From the NCBI GenBank assembly GCA_019843655.1, contig JACDQD010000007.1, forward strand, positions 26,492,365-26,556,364: 64,000 bases of DNA, written 5' to 3'. Below the pieces are notes generated by a model that searched no databases, was not told the DNA's origin, and saw only the letters and a list, made by a program, of their open reading frames with translations. Numbering within the stretch: the stretch's first letter is position 1; each line of letters starts with the position of its first letter. Position numbers and translations under genes: made by a program. This DNA is from Lethocerus indicus. Its lineage: Eukaryota; Arthropoda; Insecta; Hemiptera; Belostomatidae. Positions 21,770-34,900 of this stretch are shown here, in pieces.

Positions 21770-23890
21770 ATGAGGAGGAAAGATCAGAAAGAAAGTTTGA
21801 AAGAATCGTAGGAGAGTTCTGCAACATGTTGCAGAAACGAGATGAGGCGACCCTGCAACATTTTTATTTGTTAAACAATGCCGGAAGCCTGTTTAACAGA
21901 TAAAAATTGTGATTCTAAAATTTGGTCAGCCGATCGGTTAGAAATTTCAGCATTGCATCAGCACGTCAAGGGTGAAATTCCAATCTCAATTATCTTCAAT
22001 CAGGAACACGTTATTGGAATTAAAAAACGTTGTGGCGGGAAGTCGAAAAAACAGAAAACCCAACAAGGTGGTACACCTTGAGACCCGAGGGCCTCAACGT
22101 ACCATTTTCTTTTTTGAGACGCTCCGGTGACGTCAACGCCATACCAGTCAATTACACTTGGGCAACTCATTTCACGTAAATTCCATAAGGGAGAAAGGAA
22201 ACATAGCTGATGGGAGATATTTCTACGGAAACGCAACGAGGACGGAAGTGACTAAAGCGTGGCGAAAAAGGGACTTTACTTTCAAGCATTAAACTAGTTC
22301 AATTCATTCCTTGACCGAGCTTGTAACTGAAAATGCTCGCGTCCCAAACCAATTTTCCCCACTTGAAATTAATTGAAATTAGCGTAATTCCCCCAAAATA
22401 AATACTCCTATTTTTATTATGAACAAGTATTGCTATAATACAATGTTGGTCAAGACTGAAGTGAAAGTACTGATACTTGTTTGAACCGAAAATTGGGATT
22501 GTTAAGGGCATCGCTAAAACACAAATAAAACTTCAGCTAACGAGCCTACAATAAAGAAAACTATCGAAACCGATCTAGACATAAGGCACCAAACTGTAGC
22601 ATCCCATCGCTCACAGCCGGAAATAAATGACAAAAACATTATTTTTCTATGAATATATGTTGTCAATAAAAAAAGCGCCTTACAACATTTATCCTCGACG
22701 GAACGTTTCTAATCGTGCCATTCAACGTGACCTCAACGCACGCTGACATTAATGAAATTCCGGTTTTTCTAAAGTTCAATTCCAGCCATACTCCACTGCC
22801 AATCACTGGTTATCCTACAAACGGCGGCTTGAACGTCACAGACCCACAGTTCTCCATGCGACAGTTGTGCTCTTAAGTACGGGTCAAAAAGTGCTATCAC
22901 TCGGTGGTTTCTTTTATCTCGAGAAGCAGGACAGGCATCAATAAACACACTGTACCCACAACTGTAGTCGGTTGTACATTATTATTATAATACAGACATT
23001 ATTATAAAAGAATAAATTGGAGCGTTTTTTTGGGGTCGAATTATGATCATACAAAATTATTTTCAATAGTATTAGGGTGTCCCATAAGTTTATACCCCCC
23101 CCCTCGCTTGAATGACTAACTGGCTTTGTTCATATTTACATTCAATCTGATCTCTCTTATCCGTTTACGACACGTAGGTTTCAGTTGTCCCGGTGCTCTT
23201 TCGAAGTGCGCTTCGTCGGTGACAAAGTGTCTTTTTACAATTTTTTCCGGCACCGTTGTTTTGACATCAGACGAGATTTGCACCGTTTACGTGTGTATTG
23301 GGACCGTCGGCAATTTGGTTTAAGAAATTTAGAGCCGGCGATTATGAGAGATGAAGACCCCAGTGGACCTGATAGGGACTGTACTAGCTGAAAATCCGCG
23401 ATATAGTGGTTACCACACAACATTCCGGGGGGATAGAATAGAAAAATAAGGTTATTTGTATTTAGGCTATTTGTAGAGGTATTATTTGTGGCTTACCTAT
23501 CGTCTGGTGTTGGGATGTCCCTTATCGACCGATGGTACGATGACCGTTGTTAGGCGGGGACCGGGAGACGACTGAGCGTTGGACGGGGCCCGGGACGGGA
23601 CTAATATGCTGTGGCTGAGTCACTGGCCGTCCGAACCAGATTTGGCGGCCTTCAGGGCTTCCCCGCAACGACTTTCTCGTCACTGGACGACGGTTTTCCT
23701 CATAGTCGCGGGCATTAGCCGGAATCCCAGCCGCCCCCCCCCCCACCCCACCGTCGGGGTCACAGACGCAGACCGGGGACGGAAACCGAAAAAAAACGAA
23801 TATAGAACGGGAATAACTAGCCCGTCCATGTGTTGATAACTTGAAACATCCATCTTTTCCCCCCTTCATTTATTCTACATTGTATATAAT
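21770..23890. other. Intergenic stretch without recognised gene
   Basis: Short open frames only. A possible mariner-type end, TTAGGGTGTCCCATAAGTTT, occurs at 23072, but I could not pair it with a second end. A GC-rich patch at 23530-23770 contains a run of C but no convincing exon. Confidence 0.4.
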
Positions 23891-23892
23891 GG

Positions 23893-24606
23893 GTTGTACG
23901 GAAAGTTCGTGCCGATTTTGAAGGAAAATTGAAACGCGACTCATTTAAATTCGCTAATTCTGGACGTTTTTGTTCGATCGCTGTCTTCAATTCGTCAATT
24001 TGGGAGCGATACTTAATAGAGGATCCCTTTCCAATCCCAGCAGAAGCAGAGCGTTACCTTCTTCGGACACGAAGACCGGCTTTTGGGATGGTCAAAGGTG
24101 TTTCATCGCGCTTTCCCGAGACGTTTTTATAAATTATCCGTTTTTTCTATCCCCCGCCACTGTTCGCTTCGGAAATGGTGTCTCCTCGCCGCGTTTGTAA
24201 AGCGAGTGGCAAATGGAAGATGGCAGATTTTCCTCCGTTAAATCGTGGGGAACGCGTACACCGAGACGGCTTATGTAGCCAAGCTTCGAAATATGGTCGT
24301 GGATCGTCGATTTTGATTTAGTTTAGCATCTCCGCTAATTGACGCGTTGTAGAGCGTGGATTATTTTCGATTACTGTTTTAATCGGATCTTCGTCTCCTG
24401 TGGACGGCCTACCCGGGCGTTCTCGATCTTCGAGATCGAAATTTCCAGCTTTAAACCGAGCATCGCACAGTTCTTTCGGCTACAGCACCTCCGCCATAAA
24501 CAGCGCATATCTCGTTTGCCGCTTGTGCGGCATTTTTGCTCTTGAAGAACTCCTCTAGACCAAAATACATCTTATTAAATTGTTGATTACTTTTGGGTAC
24601 ACCTAA
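23893..24606 (-). mobile_element. Decayed mariner, right end with TA; parent type of the AGGTGTACCC MITEs
   Basis: The minus strand begins at 24606 with TTAGGTGTACCCAAAAGTAA, flanked by TA, then reads FDKMYFGLEEFFKSK, a helix-turn-helix region, and the mariner linker in a shifted frame: KAGNFDLEDRERPGRPSTGD and NNPRSTTRQLAEMLN, then stops and frameshifts, and later ELKTAIEQKRPELAN. The far end, GGGTTGTACGGAAAGTTCGT at 23893, does not match the right terminal repeat and looks like the end of a different mariner, so the object may be a composite. No functional transposase is encoded. Confidence 0.8.
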
Positions 24607-24609
24607 TAC

Positions 24610-26225
24610 TTACTTGAAACGCGTACTACGGAGAGAGCACGGAAGGATTCTATTCTATTTATTGTATAATCGTCAATGTTGGCAATAAACAAACCGATGA
24701 AGTATCCCAGCATTCTACTTCGTCGGTGGCTTAACAACTCCATAAAATCAGTGTATCAATAAACAAATTTGTACAATCTGTACAGGATAATTAATCGGAC
24801 TGGATTAAGTTGTTATCCCTCGCTTACTTTTACTTTTCGTTCACTTTTTCGCTGTTATGACCTCGCTCATTAGCGATTCGTGCAGAGCCAGTTTGACAGT
24901 CGGCAAGCTCTATTCTATTCCATTTAATTTAGTCGCCCCACATCGGGGAATTGATTTGCGAGTCCGATAGCGGCTGATAAACCAGCCGCTCTATTTAAGC
25001 CTCCTGTAAATAAACTTGGTCTGATCCGATTTATTAACTCTGAAATATTGTGGAATTTAGGCTTGTCCTTTTCCCCCTTCTCGCCATTTATAAAATATTT
25101 GCAATATTTTTATACAAATACAACATGCACTATCAGACACTGTCGAATTGCAACAGATCTTAAATTACAGATTTACATCTGTGACAGTTTCCGCCATTAA
25201 CTGTAATACCCCGAACTGAGTTCTTCACAGACGCATTTGTGATATCGCAGAGTGACATGTACCGGCCTATTGCCTTACTGTATATACGTATATATACTGC
25301 GATTTAACATCGTATATTTAAAATTTTACTTGGGAAATGAGGTGAGGAAATCAAAATACTGTACTGTATTGTGTACAGAATTTTTTTCTAGCTTACTGAG
25401 TAATCAATTTTTATATGAAAATTAATCACCTTTCAGGTGCCTGTGTCCTGTCAGGTCAAGAAGGTCACCTTTCCGGGTCACAGGTCAGTTCAAAGGTCGG
25501 CGGTGATCTCTACGCTGTACAGCGTGAACGGCTGCTCCGATTCTCACCAAATTTACAGCACGTCTACAGCTAACCCACAAACACGTCCAGCGACATGTTA
25601 CCAGGTCACGGGGTCACAAGTTAACAATTAAAAGTACAGTTTGTCACGTTAGAAAAGGCAGCCAAATTTGTGTGTTGTGAGAAGATCACCACCATTCACC
25701 CCGATTCACCACAGTTCACCCCAGTGAAGTATGGGCCTCTCTGTTATTGCCATGTTTTGTTATCAATAATTATCTGTTTTCCATAACAACGAAGAAAAGT
25801 GGAGCAGTGATGCCAAAACACCGGAAAGAAAACTGCGGAAGGAAAATAAACGGCGAAAATGTCCCCACGGAAGTAATGTATATATTTATATATATGCTTC
25901 ATCATTACAGCTCTTCCTTCCCTGTTCATGCTGTAAAGGAAAAAACAGGACCGTAATTTAGTTTTCGTCATAAAGAATTAATAAAAGGATTAAAATATCG
26001 TGGAGGGAATTATTTACATACGTATTTATTTAATATATTTATCTCTCATTAAATAATAAATATATGTATATCGCTACAAGGAGTTTTGGAAACCCAGTTT
26101 TTCAAAATTGCAGCCGATATTTTCAAAAATAATAATCGATTCTGCGAGTCGTTTTCAGTGTAACCCGCGTATAACCTCTCCCACCTGTGGGGCCGGCTCT
26201 GTTTACTCGTTTTCTTTTCCGTCCC
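24610..26225. other. Upstream region of ASNSD1
   Basis: AT-rich sequence with a GC-richer segment at 25430-25720 containing several GGTCA/CCAGGTCA words. No upstream exon or core promoter motif can be placed with confidence; the transcription start must lie here or within the first few hundred bases before 26226. Confidence 0.3.
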
Positions 26226-26285
26226 ATGTGCGGTATATTCTTTAAGCTTTCCAGGACCGAAAATGGAATTACCGACAATTCGCAG
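26226..26285 (+). CDS. ASNSD1: ASNSD1 exon 1, start and nucleophile Cys
   Basis: It encodes [20 protein letters not shown]. The start is fixed because the class II amidotransferase fold needs Cys as residue 2 after Met removal. The donor is GCAG|GTATTT, and the following intron is only 83 bp. Confidence 0.88.
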
Positions 26286-28896
26286 GTATTTACTGGGTCG
26301 CGATCGCCGTACTGTTCCGGCTGGTATTATTCGTCGACCAATTGTTGTGAAATCGTTTTGTTTTCCAGTTTGAGTCCTACCAGGAGTCGCTGCAGAAGAG
26401 GGGTCCTGATTGCTTTCAGAGCCTTCACGTTCGGTTGACCGAAGATTGGTGCGGGTTCTTCGCCAGCGGTGTGCTTTGGACGCAAGGCCCCGAGCTCACC
26501 AAACAGCCCCTACAACAAGGAAACGATATTCTACTTTGGAACGGAGACATTTACGAAGGGCTGGTACGATATCGGTATAAAATACCCTTTATACATCTCG
26601 CCTTTAAGAAAAAATCGACGCTTAAAGCTGGGCAATGCTGTCATAGCTATAATAAGTTGTTTGCAAATAATACTTGTTTCTGTACATTTGAGTCTTCTAG
26701 GTCAGTTTTCCGTCCTGAATAAAGTCCCAAGTACCGCACTTGATTTTAAATAGGAATTCGGGACCGGTTCAGGAAGACAGGCCAACAAATAGCTCTTCTC
26801 AGAGTAAATATAACAATTTTTTTGCTAGATTTTTTATTCTTGAAAAATAAATACAAATAAAATTCAATACATCTTGGCATAAAAATAAAATACAAATGGC
26901 AATATTAGTAGCTCATTAATTCATACAGAAAATATATGTTATAGATTTACGTATATCAGCAAATTTGGATGTAACAGTAAGCAAAAAGAAACTAGGAAAA
27001 AATTAAGAAAAAACAGCAAGTTTTAATTGCTAAAGTTGGTATTATAAGGGTGCTGTCTGAAAAAAATGCGAGTGCACATTTAAAGAATAGGGCTGAATGG
27101 AAGCCCAGGAAAATACATTTGGGAATTCCATTCCTTGATTTACTGATATTAACCCTCTATGGGCCCGTGTAACTTTCACATTTCAATTTATCGAGATTTT
27201 ACCAAATTATTATAGCTTTATTAGTGAGATAGTGCATAAATCTCAATCCTATAACGTTGTCAAGACAACCAATATCAATATCAATTTTTTTTCATTCGCA
27301 TATATAGGTTTATAATTGCTGATTTTTCGTTCCCCAATTTTTTTGGATTTAAAATAAAAATTTGGCCCATAGAGGGTTAACTGAGTACAGTAGTGATTTA
27401 AACATCACTAAGTAAATAATTTTGTGAAGAAGTTCAAAGAGCAGTAAGTGTGCATTAAAAAAACTGTAGATTCAAATGCACCGTGGGTTATAAAAGGATT
27501 GAAGAAAAACTGCATTGTAAGGTAGAAAATATGCTTTAAATGATTTATTAAATTGATACATTTTTTGCAAGAATGAAGAGTGAATTCCAGAGAGCAATGA
27601 ATATGAACGCTTTTGAGGTTTTCGGCACACCTCACCATTATCAGTAGCATTCCGTCTGTGATAGTGACGGTGGAAGGACAGAAAATTGCAACCAAAAAAT
27701 AAAAATCATTAATCTTATCAAACCCTCTGCGGCCCCGCAAAACAAGTACCGTATTCTGTTATTGTTTCATCTTAATTAAATATTTCGTATAATATTTATA
27801 AACTAATTTATGTTACAAGAAAATATTTGTGTTTACGGTTCGTTGAAAGGAGTTAAAATAATTTATTTCTATTAAGAGAAAGACAGGCAGTAATTTTAAG
27901 CCGTTGAATAATGTACCTGTTGTTAGTTCTCCAAACAACTGAAATTAACTATGACTAATATTTCCATTTGCGCGTTGATTTCCCTATTTCTTAGATATTA
28001 TTGCGTTAGTCTTATTTCAGTGCTGTATTCCTCAACAAAAAAATAGGGTTACAGATGAGTAATGTCCATAATGTTTTGCTTGGATTTCACTTCCCAACTG
28101 GAAATGACCCGACCCTGTTATTGTTTCCTCTGTCCTATTTTACAATCTCCCTTCACGGTAACGTTCGTCGGAATTGGTTATAAATAAAATTGCCAGGAAC
28201 TAGTGCTCGCGTTAGTCGATCTCACTAGAAATAATAATAAATCATTTATACTCAAAAAACACGTTTCTCTTTAAAGAAAAAAAAGGAACTTTCAATCCTA
28301 ATTAGTTAAATCATGATAGTGTATTGAGTAGAAAAAAAAAGATTGAGCTCTTAAAATACTGTTTCTTTCCTTTTGAACAAAATAGTTTCTGTTTCCAAAT
28401 ATTTACAGCACATCTTAGAATAGTTTTATTAATTTATAATTTGCGGCATTTTTAATTTGGTTCAAGAAATGTTCATTGTGTTCAGGCTCTGAACATACAA
28501 AATGCACTTATTTGTTTTCCAGTTTCATTGCCCTTTTCGTTATATTTTTTCTTTTTCAGTTTAATTATCTTTTATTTACTTTCTTTACATTTTCTTTTTT
28601 CAGTTTCCTTTTCTTTTGTTTTTTTTATTTACTTTCTTTATATTTTCTTTTTTCAGTTTCATTTTCTTATATTGTTTTTCACTTTCATTCTCAATTTCAT
28701 GTTTCCAATAATCTTTATTTCCTTAAATTTGTTAGTACATTTTTTTTTATTTACAATATAATTAACCCATATCGGACCCGACTTTTTTTCTTTTTTTTTT
28801 AACTAATATGGAAAAAAATCAAAGACCATTTTATTTTATTATTCATTTATAATCATTTCAATTTCACAGTTTTGTTAAAAATAAAGTTTCTAATAA

Positions 28897-28935
<39 letters not shown>

Positions 28936-31900
28936 AATTTAAATATATATAAAATTATTATGTATATATATATATATACATATAACTATTTATAAAAAAA
29001 TTTATTGAAATAATCAATAGGCTCCTGAACATCGCAGTTAATTGTAGATTTGCCTATGTCACTCAGGTCTTTTACATGTTTTTTTTGTCCTTAATTTATG
29101 TACACGAGCTATACCCGATCAAAATCACTATTGTGCCTTAAAACTTCTCTAAGGAAAGAGTTCACTGTTTCCGCCAAACTGTGCCAATAATAATTCATTA
29201 GTCGGGTCCCATCCAAGGCGGTGGATTTACTCTTAATTCTAATTACAAATTAGAAAATAAAGTGTAACACTCCGGTCTCTCTGCGTTGTTCAGGACGCCG
29301 AAGAAGAAAAGGATGCCAGCGACACCGAACTGGTTTTCAGGATGCTGAAGGAAAATCCGCTGTCTTTTTTCTCGAAAGCGTGCGGACCATTTGCTTTCGT
29401 GTTTTGGGACGAAAGCTCGAAGAAATTGTGGTTCGGCCGGGATTTTGTAGGGCGTCACAGCCTGCTCTGCGACCTCAGCTCTGGCGACCACCTGTTGCTT
29501 ACTTCAGTAGCCAACACTGACCTACAGTGCCAAGAGGTACCCACCGTCGGTATATTCGCAGTTGACCTCTCGACCAGTGCAATACGTAAGCTACTACTCG
29601 AAACTCTACTGAATTTTATTACATATACAACACGAGGAATTAGTTCAACGCCGGGTCGATAACATTGAATGTGGGGATATTTTTATTTTTATAACCAACC
29701 CACAACATTTTAATGTTTACCGTAGATTTTTTGTGTTTCTATCTCCTCTCGCTGGTTCGGTCTTTTTCTAGACCGGTTTTGGCCGCTCGCCGTCTTCATT
29801 AGCGGTGTTAGTCAGTTTGGATGTTTTTTGGGCATCCTCACTGTACTGTGTTATGTGTGTGTGTGCACAGTTCAAAGCATTCCGTATGCCAGAGCGGCTC
29901 ACCACCACAATAATGACAGACTACTACAGTACAGGCGGCAGTGACAGTGCAGTGAGGATGCCATCCAAAGTGACTAACACCGCTACTGAAGACGGCGAGC
30001 GGCTGAAACTGGTCTAGCAAAAGACCAAACCGGCGAGGAGAGACAGAAACACATAAAATCTACGGTATTCCAACCCCTCGCAGACCGCAAAACAGGTATG
30101 TAAACTATTTTAAAGTTTTTTCCTCCTTAAATGAATTTATCAAACGACATTCATTCTATCTTTGGGAGCTCACCGAATATTTCCGTATTTGAAGAATAGC
30201 TCTTCGGGCCTCAGGAGTGTACCAACCCCGATATAAGATGCTCGTATATCATATAGTTTGAAGTAATTTTATGTCAATCCGGTTAATCCTTAAGCATAAC
30301 CGGTTTCAGCGGTCCGTGTAGCATTGTGTCAGAAATAACGTGGGGATACTTAAGCGTCCTGTCTGCACTGGTAATGTTGTAGTAACAACAGGAGGATACT
30401 TGTGCAGTATTAAACGACTGCAGTGCTACCGCCCATGGCGAAAAGCCAAAATGATTACGGAACTTGCTTTGCACAATCTGTGAGTAGTTTCAAAAGCTTA
30501 TTCGTGAATTTGTGTGTGGTGTGTACTGAATGGTGTTTTTAAAAGTCGGAAAGGCCAAGTGAAAGTTTAAAGGGAAGAACGATGTCACTACAGTTCCTTA
30601 ATAACATCTAGTGGTAGTGAAATAAAAATATTGCATACAGTGAATACTGATAATTAGTACGAAAGAAACGCGTATAACGCACTTCATGAATACAGTTTTA
30701 TTTTGGACTAACGCAGTTTGGATTTATTTTCAGGTTTGGACATTCACCCTTGGGCACATGTGGATAATGATGGATTCCAAAATTTAGATGAGTTAATTTT
30801 GCCGACATACAGGAAAGAGAAAATCTACCACTGTCTCGACACTCGAAAGGCCATCACTCAAACGGGAAGAACTCCTCTAGAAAGCGATTTGAATTATCTC
30901 CAAGGTAAATTTGTTGTAATTGTCACACGTTATTTGTGTCCCTTATACCGTGGGTGTCCGTTTCTAAATAGGGACAAAAAACAAATACTGTGAAATACAT
31001 CAAACGTGAAAATGCTTAAGACGAAATATCGGTTAACATAAAATAATACACACATCGAACAATTTGATGTTTTTTCAAAAAACTTTTGTATTAAATTTAA
31101 TTAAGTTCTTGCGAATGTTTTTGTTTCATAGATTTTTTTATTGAATACATGCATACATACATATCTATGTAAATAATATGTATTATAATAAACTTAATGT
31201 AGTTAAATGTATGTTTTTTTGTGCAATATCCTTTAACACGAAAAAATATTTCAGTCCCCCCTGTTAAACGAATTTCACTGTAGTTTAACATACTTGTTTT
31301 GTGGTCTGAGAGGGGTTGGAATACCGTTGATTTTGTGTGTTTCTGTCTCCTCTCGCTGGTTCGGTCTTTTGCTAGACCGGTTTGGCTGCTTTTCATTTTT
31401 GAGACAAAATCTACGATTTCCACTGTAGTTGGAAATGAAAAAAAATGCTTCGAAAACTGTGTTAAAACGACAATTCAATTGTTTCAGATCTGAGTGCTGA
31501 AGTCAAATCGAATCCTTTGGATACGTTGGCGGCCCTGCTCGAGGATGAAGATTTCGGCGTCAGAGTGAAAGATCTGAAGGGTCTGCTGACGGAGTCGGTG
31601 AGGCGTCGGGTGGTCACCAAGCCAGAATACTGCAAGCGGTGCATTGTCCAGAAACGTCCCTGCCGACACCCGAAAATCGGTATTCTGTTTTCGGGCGGTC
31701 TGGATTCGTCGCTTCTGGCCGTCATCGCCGACGGTATTATACCGGCCGACGAAGCCGTCGATTTGTACAATGTCGCTTTCGAAAGGCCGAACCGCGCTCC
31801 GGTAAGTTTTAATGTGCCGGACAGAGAGACGGGCCGCCAGAGTCTTGAAGAGTTGAAACGTCTGTCGCCGCACAGGACTTGGAATTTTATAGAGGTGATC

Positions 31901-34900
31901 AATTAATTTAAATTATATCTTTTGGCTACTTTTGGCTCCTTGCACATGTCAGTGCTATTAGCATTAGCCTTTCAGTATCTTTTACTGCACAATTTGCTGA
32001 TAAAATTGTAGATGTACAATTGCCAAAAGTAAAAATTAAAAGAAAACTCGAGTCCGATTTTCTGATTTCTTTTGCAAACTTGTCAGTAAATTATCTTGGA
32101 ATGTAGAGAAATAGCAGTATCTTATTTCTCGCAAGTTCATTTCACATCTGCTTCGAGAATCACTTAATATGTCTTTGGTGTAAGAACATGGAAAATATGT
32201 AATTAATTTTGAAAGTTGTTTACGATGAAAATTGCTTGTTCTTGGAAATGTTCAACTTCAAGTCTGGAGCATACGTGGAAAATAAATATGCACAAATATA
32301 TTATATATAAGTTTCATTGAAACGTATTATCCCTTTATTGTATAATATATAATAACTTGTTGTGCAGATCGATATAATGCAAACGGAGCTGTGCCATTGG
32401 AGAAATGAAAAGATCAGGGAGTTGATTCACCCGCGGAGGAGTATACTGGACGACAGTTTGGGCTGCGCTTTGTGGTTCGCGGCGCGCGGTGAAGGAAAGT
32501 TGAACGGAGTGGACTACTGTTCTCCGGCCAGGGTCAGTATCAGATAATAGAAAAATGTTGAGTTGTCTATTGTCGCACCGACAGTAGAACACATAGAAAA
32601 TAGGCAGGAGGCATGTAAAAAACAATTCAAGGTAGACTAGTGACATCAGAGTATCTCTAGAGATACTCATGCCCATTCAGAGAGAGTGTGTGTGTGTGTG
32701 TGTATATATATGTTAGGAAAGGTTTTGAAGAAGGGTTCAATCACTGATTAATAACATAGCTATGAATGCTTTGGAGCACTATAACCTGTCCCCTCCTTTA
32801 ATTCACTTTCCCTTTATACATTATAATAATAATTATTTTGTACCTAAAAACCGCATTTTTGGACACATTTTGCGCCTTAAACCGCACTTTTAGGCCGATT
32901 TTCCGCCTAAATACCGCATATTTGGGTGATTTTTCGCCTAAAAACCGCATTTTTGGGCCAATTTTTCGCGTAACAACCGTATTTCTGGGCCAATTTGCGC
33001 CTCAAAACACCATTTTTGGACCGAATGTGCGCCTAAAAACCGCATTTCTGAGCCGATTTTTCGCCTAGAAGACACATTTTTGTGCCTAAAAACCACATCT
33101 TTGGCCCGATTTTGCTCATACAAAACCACAAAAATGTGGTTTTTAGGCCCAAAAATACGGTATTTAGGCGCAAATTGGCCCAAAAATGGGGTTATTAGGC
33201 GCGAAATATGCGGTTCTCAGAAACAAAAATGTGGTTTTTAGGCGCAAAATGGACACAAAATAGGGTTCTTTAGGCCCAAAAATGCGGTTTTTAGGCCCAA
33301 AATGCAGCTTTTAGGCCCAAAAATGCAGCTTTTAGGCCCAAAAACTCAGTTTTCTTGGGCAAAAATGGGGTTTTTAAGGCCAAAAATGGGGTTTTTAGGC
33401 CCAAAATCATCCGAAAAATGCGGTTTTTATGCCCAAAAATGCGGTTTTTCAGCGCAAATATGTCCCAAAAATGCGGTTTATAGGCGGAAAATGGACACCA
33501 AAATTCACTTTTTAGGCCCAAAAATGCGGTTTTTATGCCCAAAAATGCGGTTTTATGCCCAAAAATGCTGTTTTTATGCCCAAAAATGCGGTTTTTAGGC
33601 GCAAAAATGCGGTTTTTATGCCCAAAAATGCTGTTTTTGGACGCCAAATCGGCCCAAAAATTGGGCCAAAATACGAATATCGATCCCATATTCCACCCAC
33701 AAGTGTACCAAAGTGAGTTACACTTGCCCCTGAAATGGCGGGTTGAAAATCGAAAATTTAGGTTTTCGAAAATTTTCGAATATCGATCCCACACTTGCCC
33801 TGAAATGGCGGGTTGAAAATCGAAAATCGAAAATTTTCGAATATCGATCCCATATTCCATCCACAAGTGTACCAAAGTGAGTTACACTTGCCCCTGAAAT
33901 GGCGGGTTGAAAATCGAAAATTAAGGTTTTTCGAAAATTTTCGAATATCGATCCCATATTCCATCCACAAGTGTACCAAAGTGAGTTACACTTGCCCCTG
34001 AAATGGCGGGTTGAAAATCGAAAATTAAGGTTTTTCGAAAATTTTCGAATATCGATCCCATATTCCACCCACAAGTGTACCAAAGTGAGTTACACTTGCC
34101 CCTGAAATGGCGGGTTGAAAATCGAAAATTAAGGTTTTTCGAAAATTTTCGAATATCGATCCCATATTCCACCCACAAGTGTACCAAAGTGAGTTACACT
34201 TGCCCCTGAAATGGCGGGTTGAAAATCGAAAATTTATGTTTATCGAAAATTTTCGAATATCGATCCCATATTCCACCCACAAGTGTACCAAAGTGAGTTA
34301 CACTTGCCCCTGAAATGGCGGGTTGAAAATCGAAAATTTAGGTTTTCGAAAATTTTCGAATATCGATCCCATATTCCACCACAAGTGTACCAAAGTGAGT
34401 TACACTTGCCCCTGAAATGGCGGGTTGAAAATCGAAAATTAAGGTTTTTCGAAAATTTTCGAATATCGATCCCATATTCCACCCACAAGTGTACCAAAGT
34501 GAGTTACACTTGCCCCTGAAATGGCGGGTTGAAAATCGAAAATTAAGGTTTTTCGAAAATTTTCGAATATCGATCCCATATTCCACCCACAAGTGTACCA
34601 AAGTGAGTTACACTTGCCCCTGAAATGGCGGGTTGAAAATCGAAAATTAAGGTTTTTCGAAAATTTTCGAATATCGATCCCATATTCCACCCACAAGTGT
34701 ACCAAAGTGAGTTACACTTGCCCCTGAAATGGCGGGTTGAAAATCGAAAATTAGGTTTTCGAAAATTTTCGAATATCGATCCCATATTCCACCCACAAGT
34801 GTACCAAAGTGAGTTACACTTGCCCTGAAATGGCGGGTTGAAAATCGAAAATTTAGGTTTTCGAAAATTTTCGAATATCGATCCCATATTCCACCCACAA

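Noticed and set aside
23072..23460. Possible mariner-type end TTAGGGTGTCCCATAAGTTT
   Set aside because: No second end and no readable transposase were found, so no element was called.
28756..29215. Possible MITE with ends ACCCATATCGGACCCGACTT and TAGTCGGGTCCCATCC
   Set aside because: Only about ten bases are inverted, the outer ends do not match and no clear target duplication is present; noted as a weak possibility only.
32838..33183. Open frames across the A/T-run repeat, e.g. with repeated FGPIFR-type peptides
   Set aside because: Direct translation of the CCTAAAAACCGC repeat; no independent evidence of coding.
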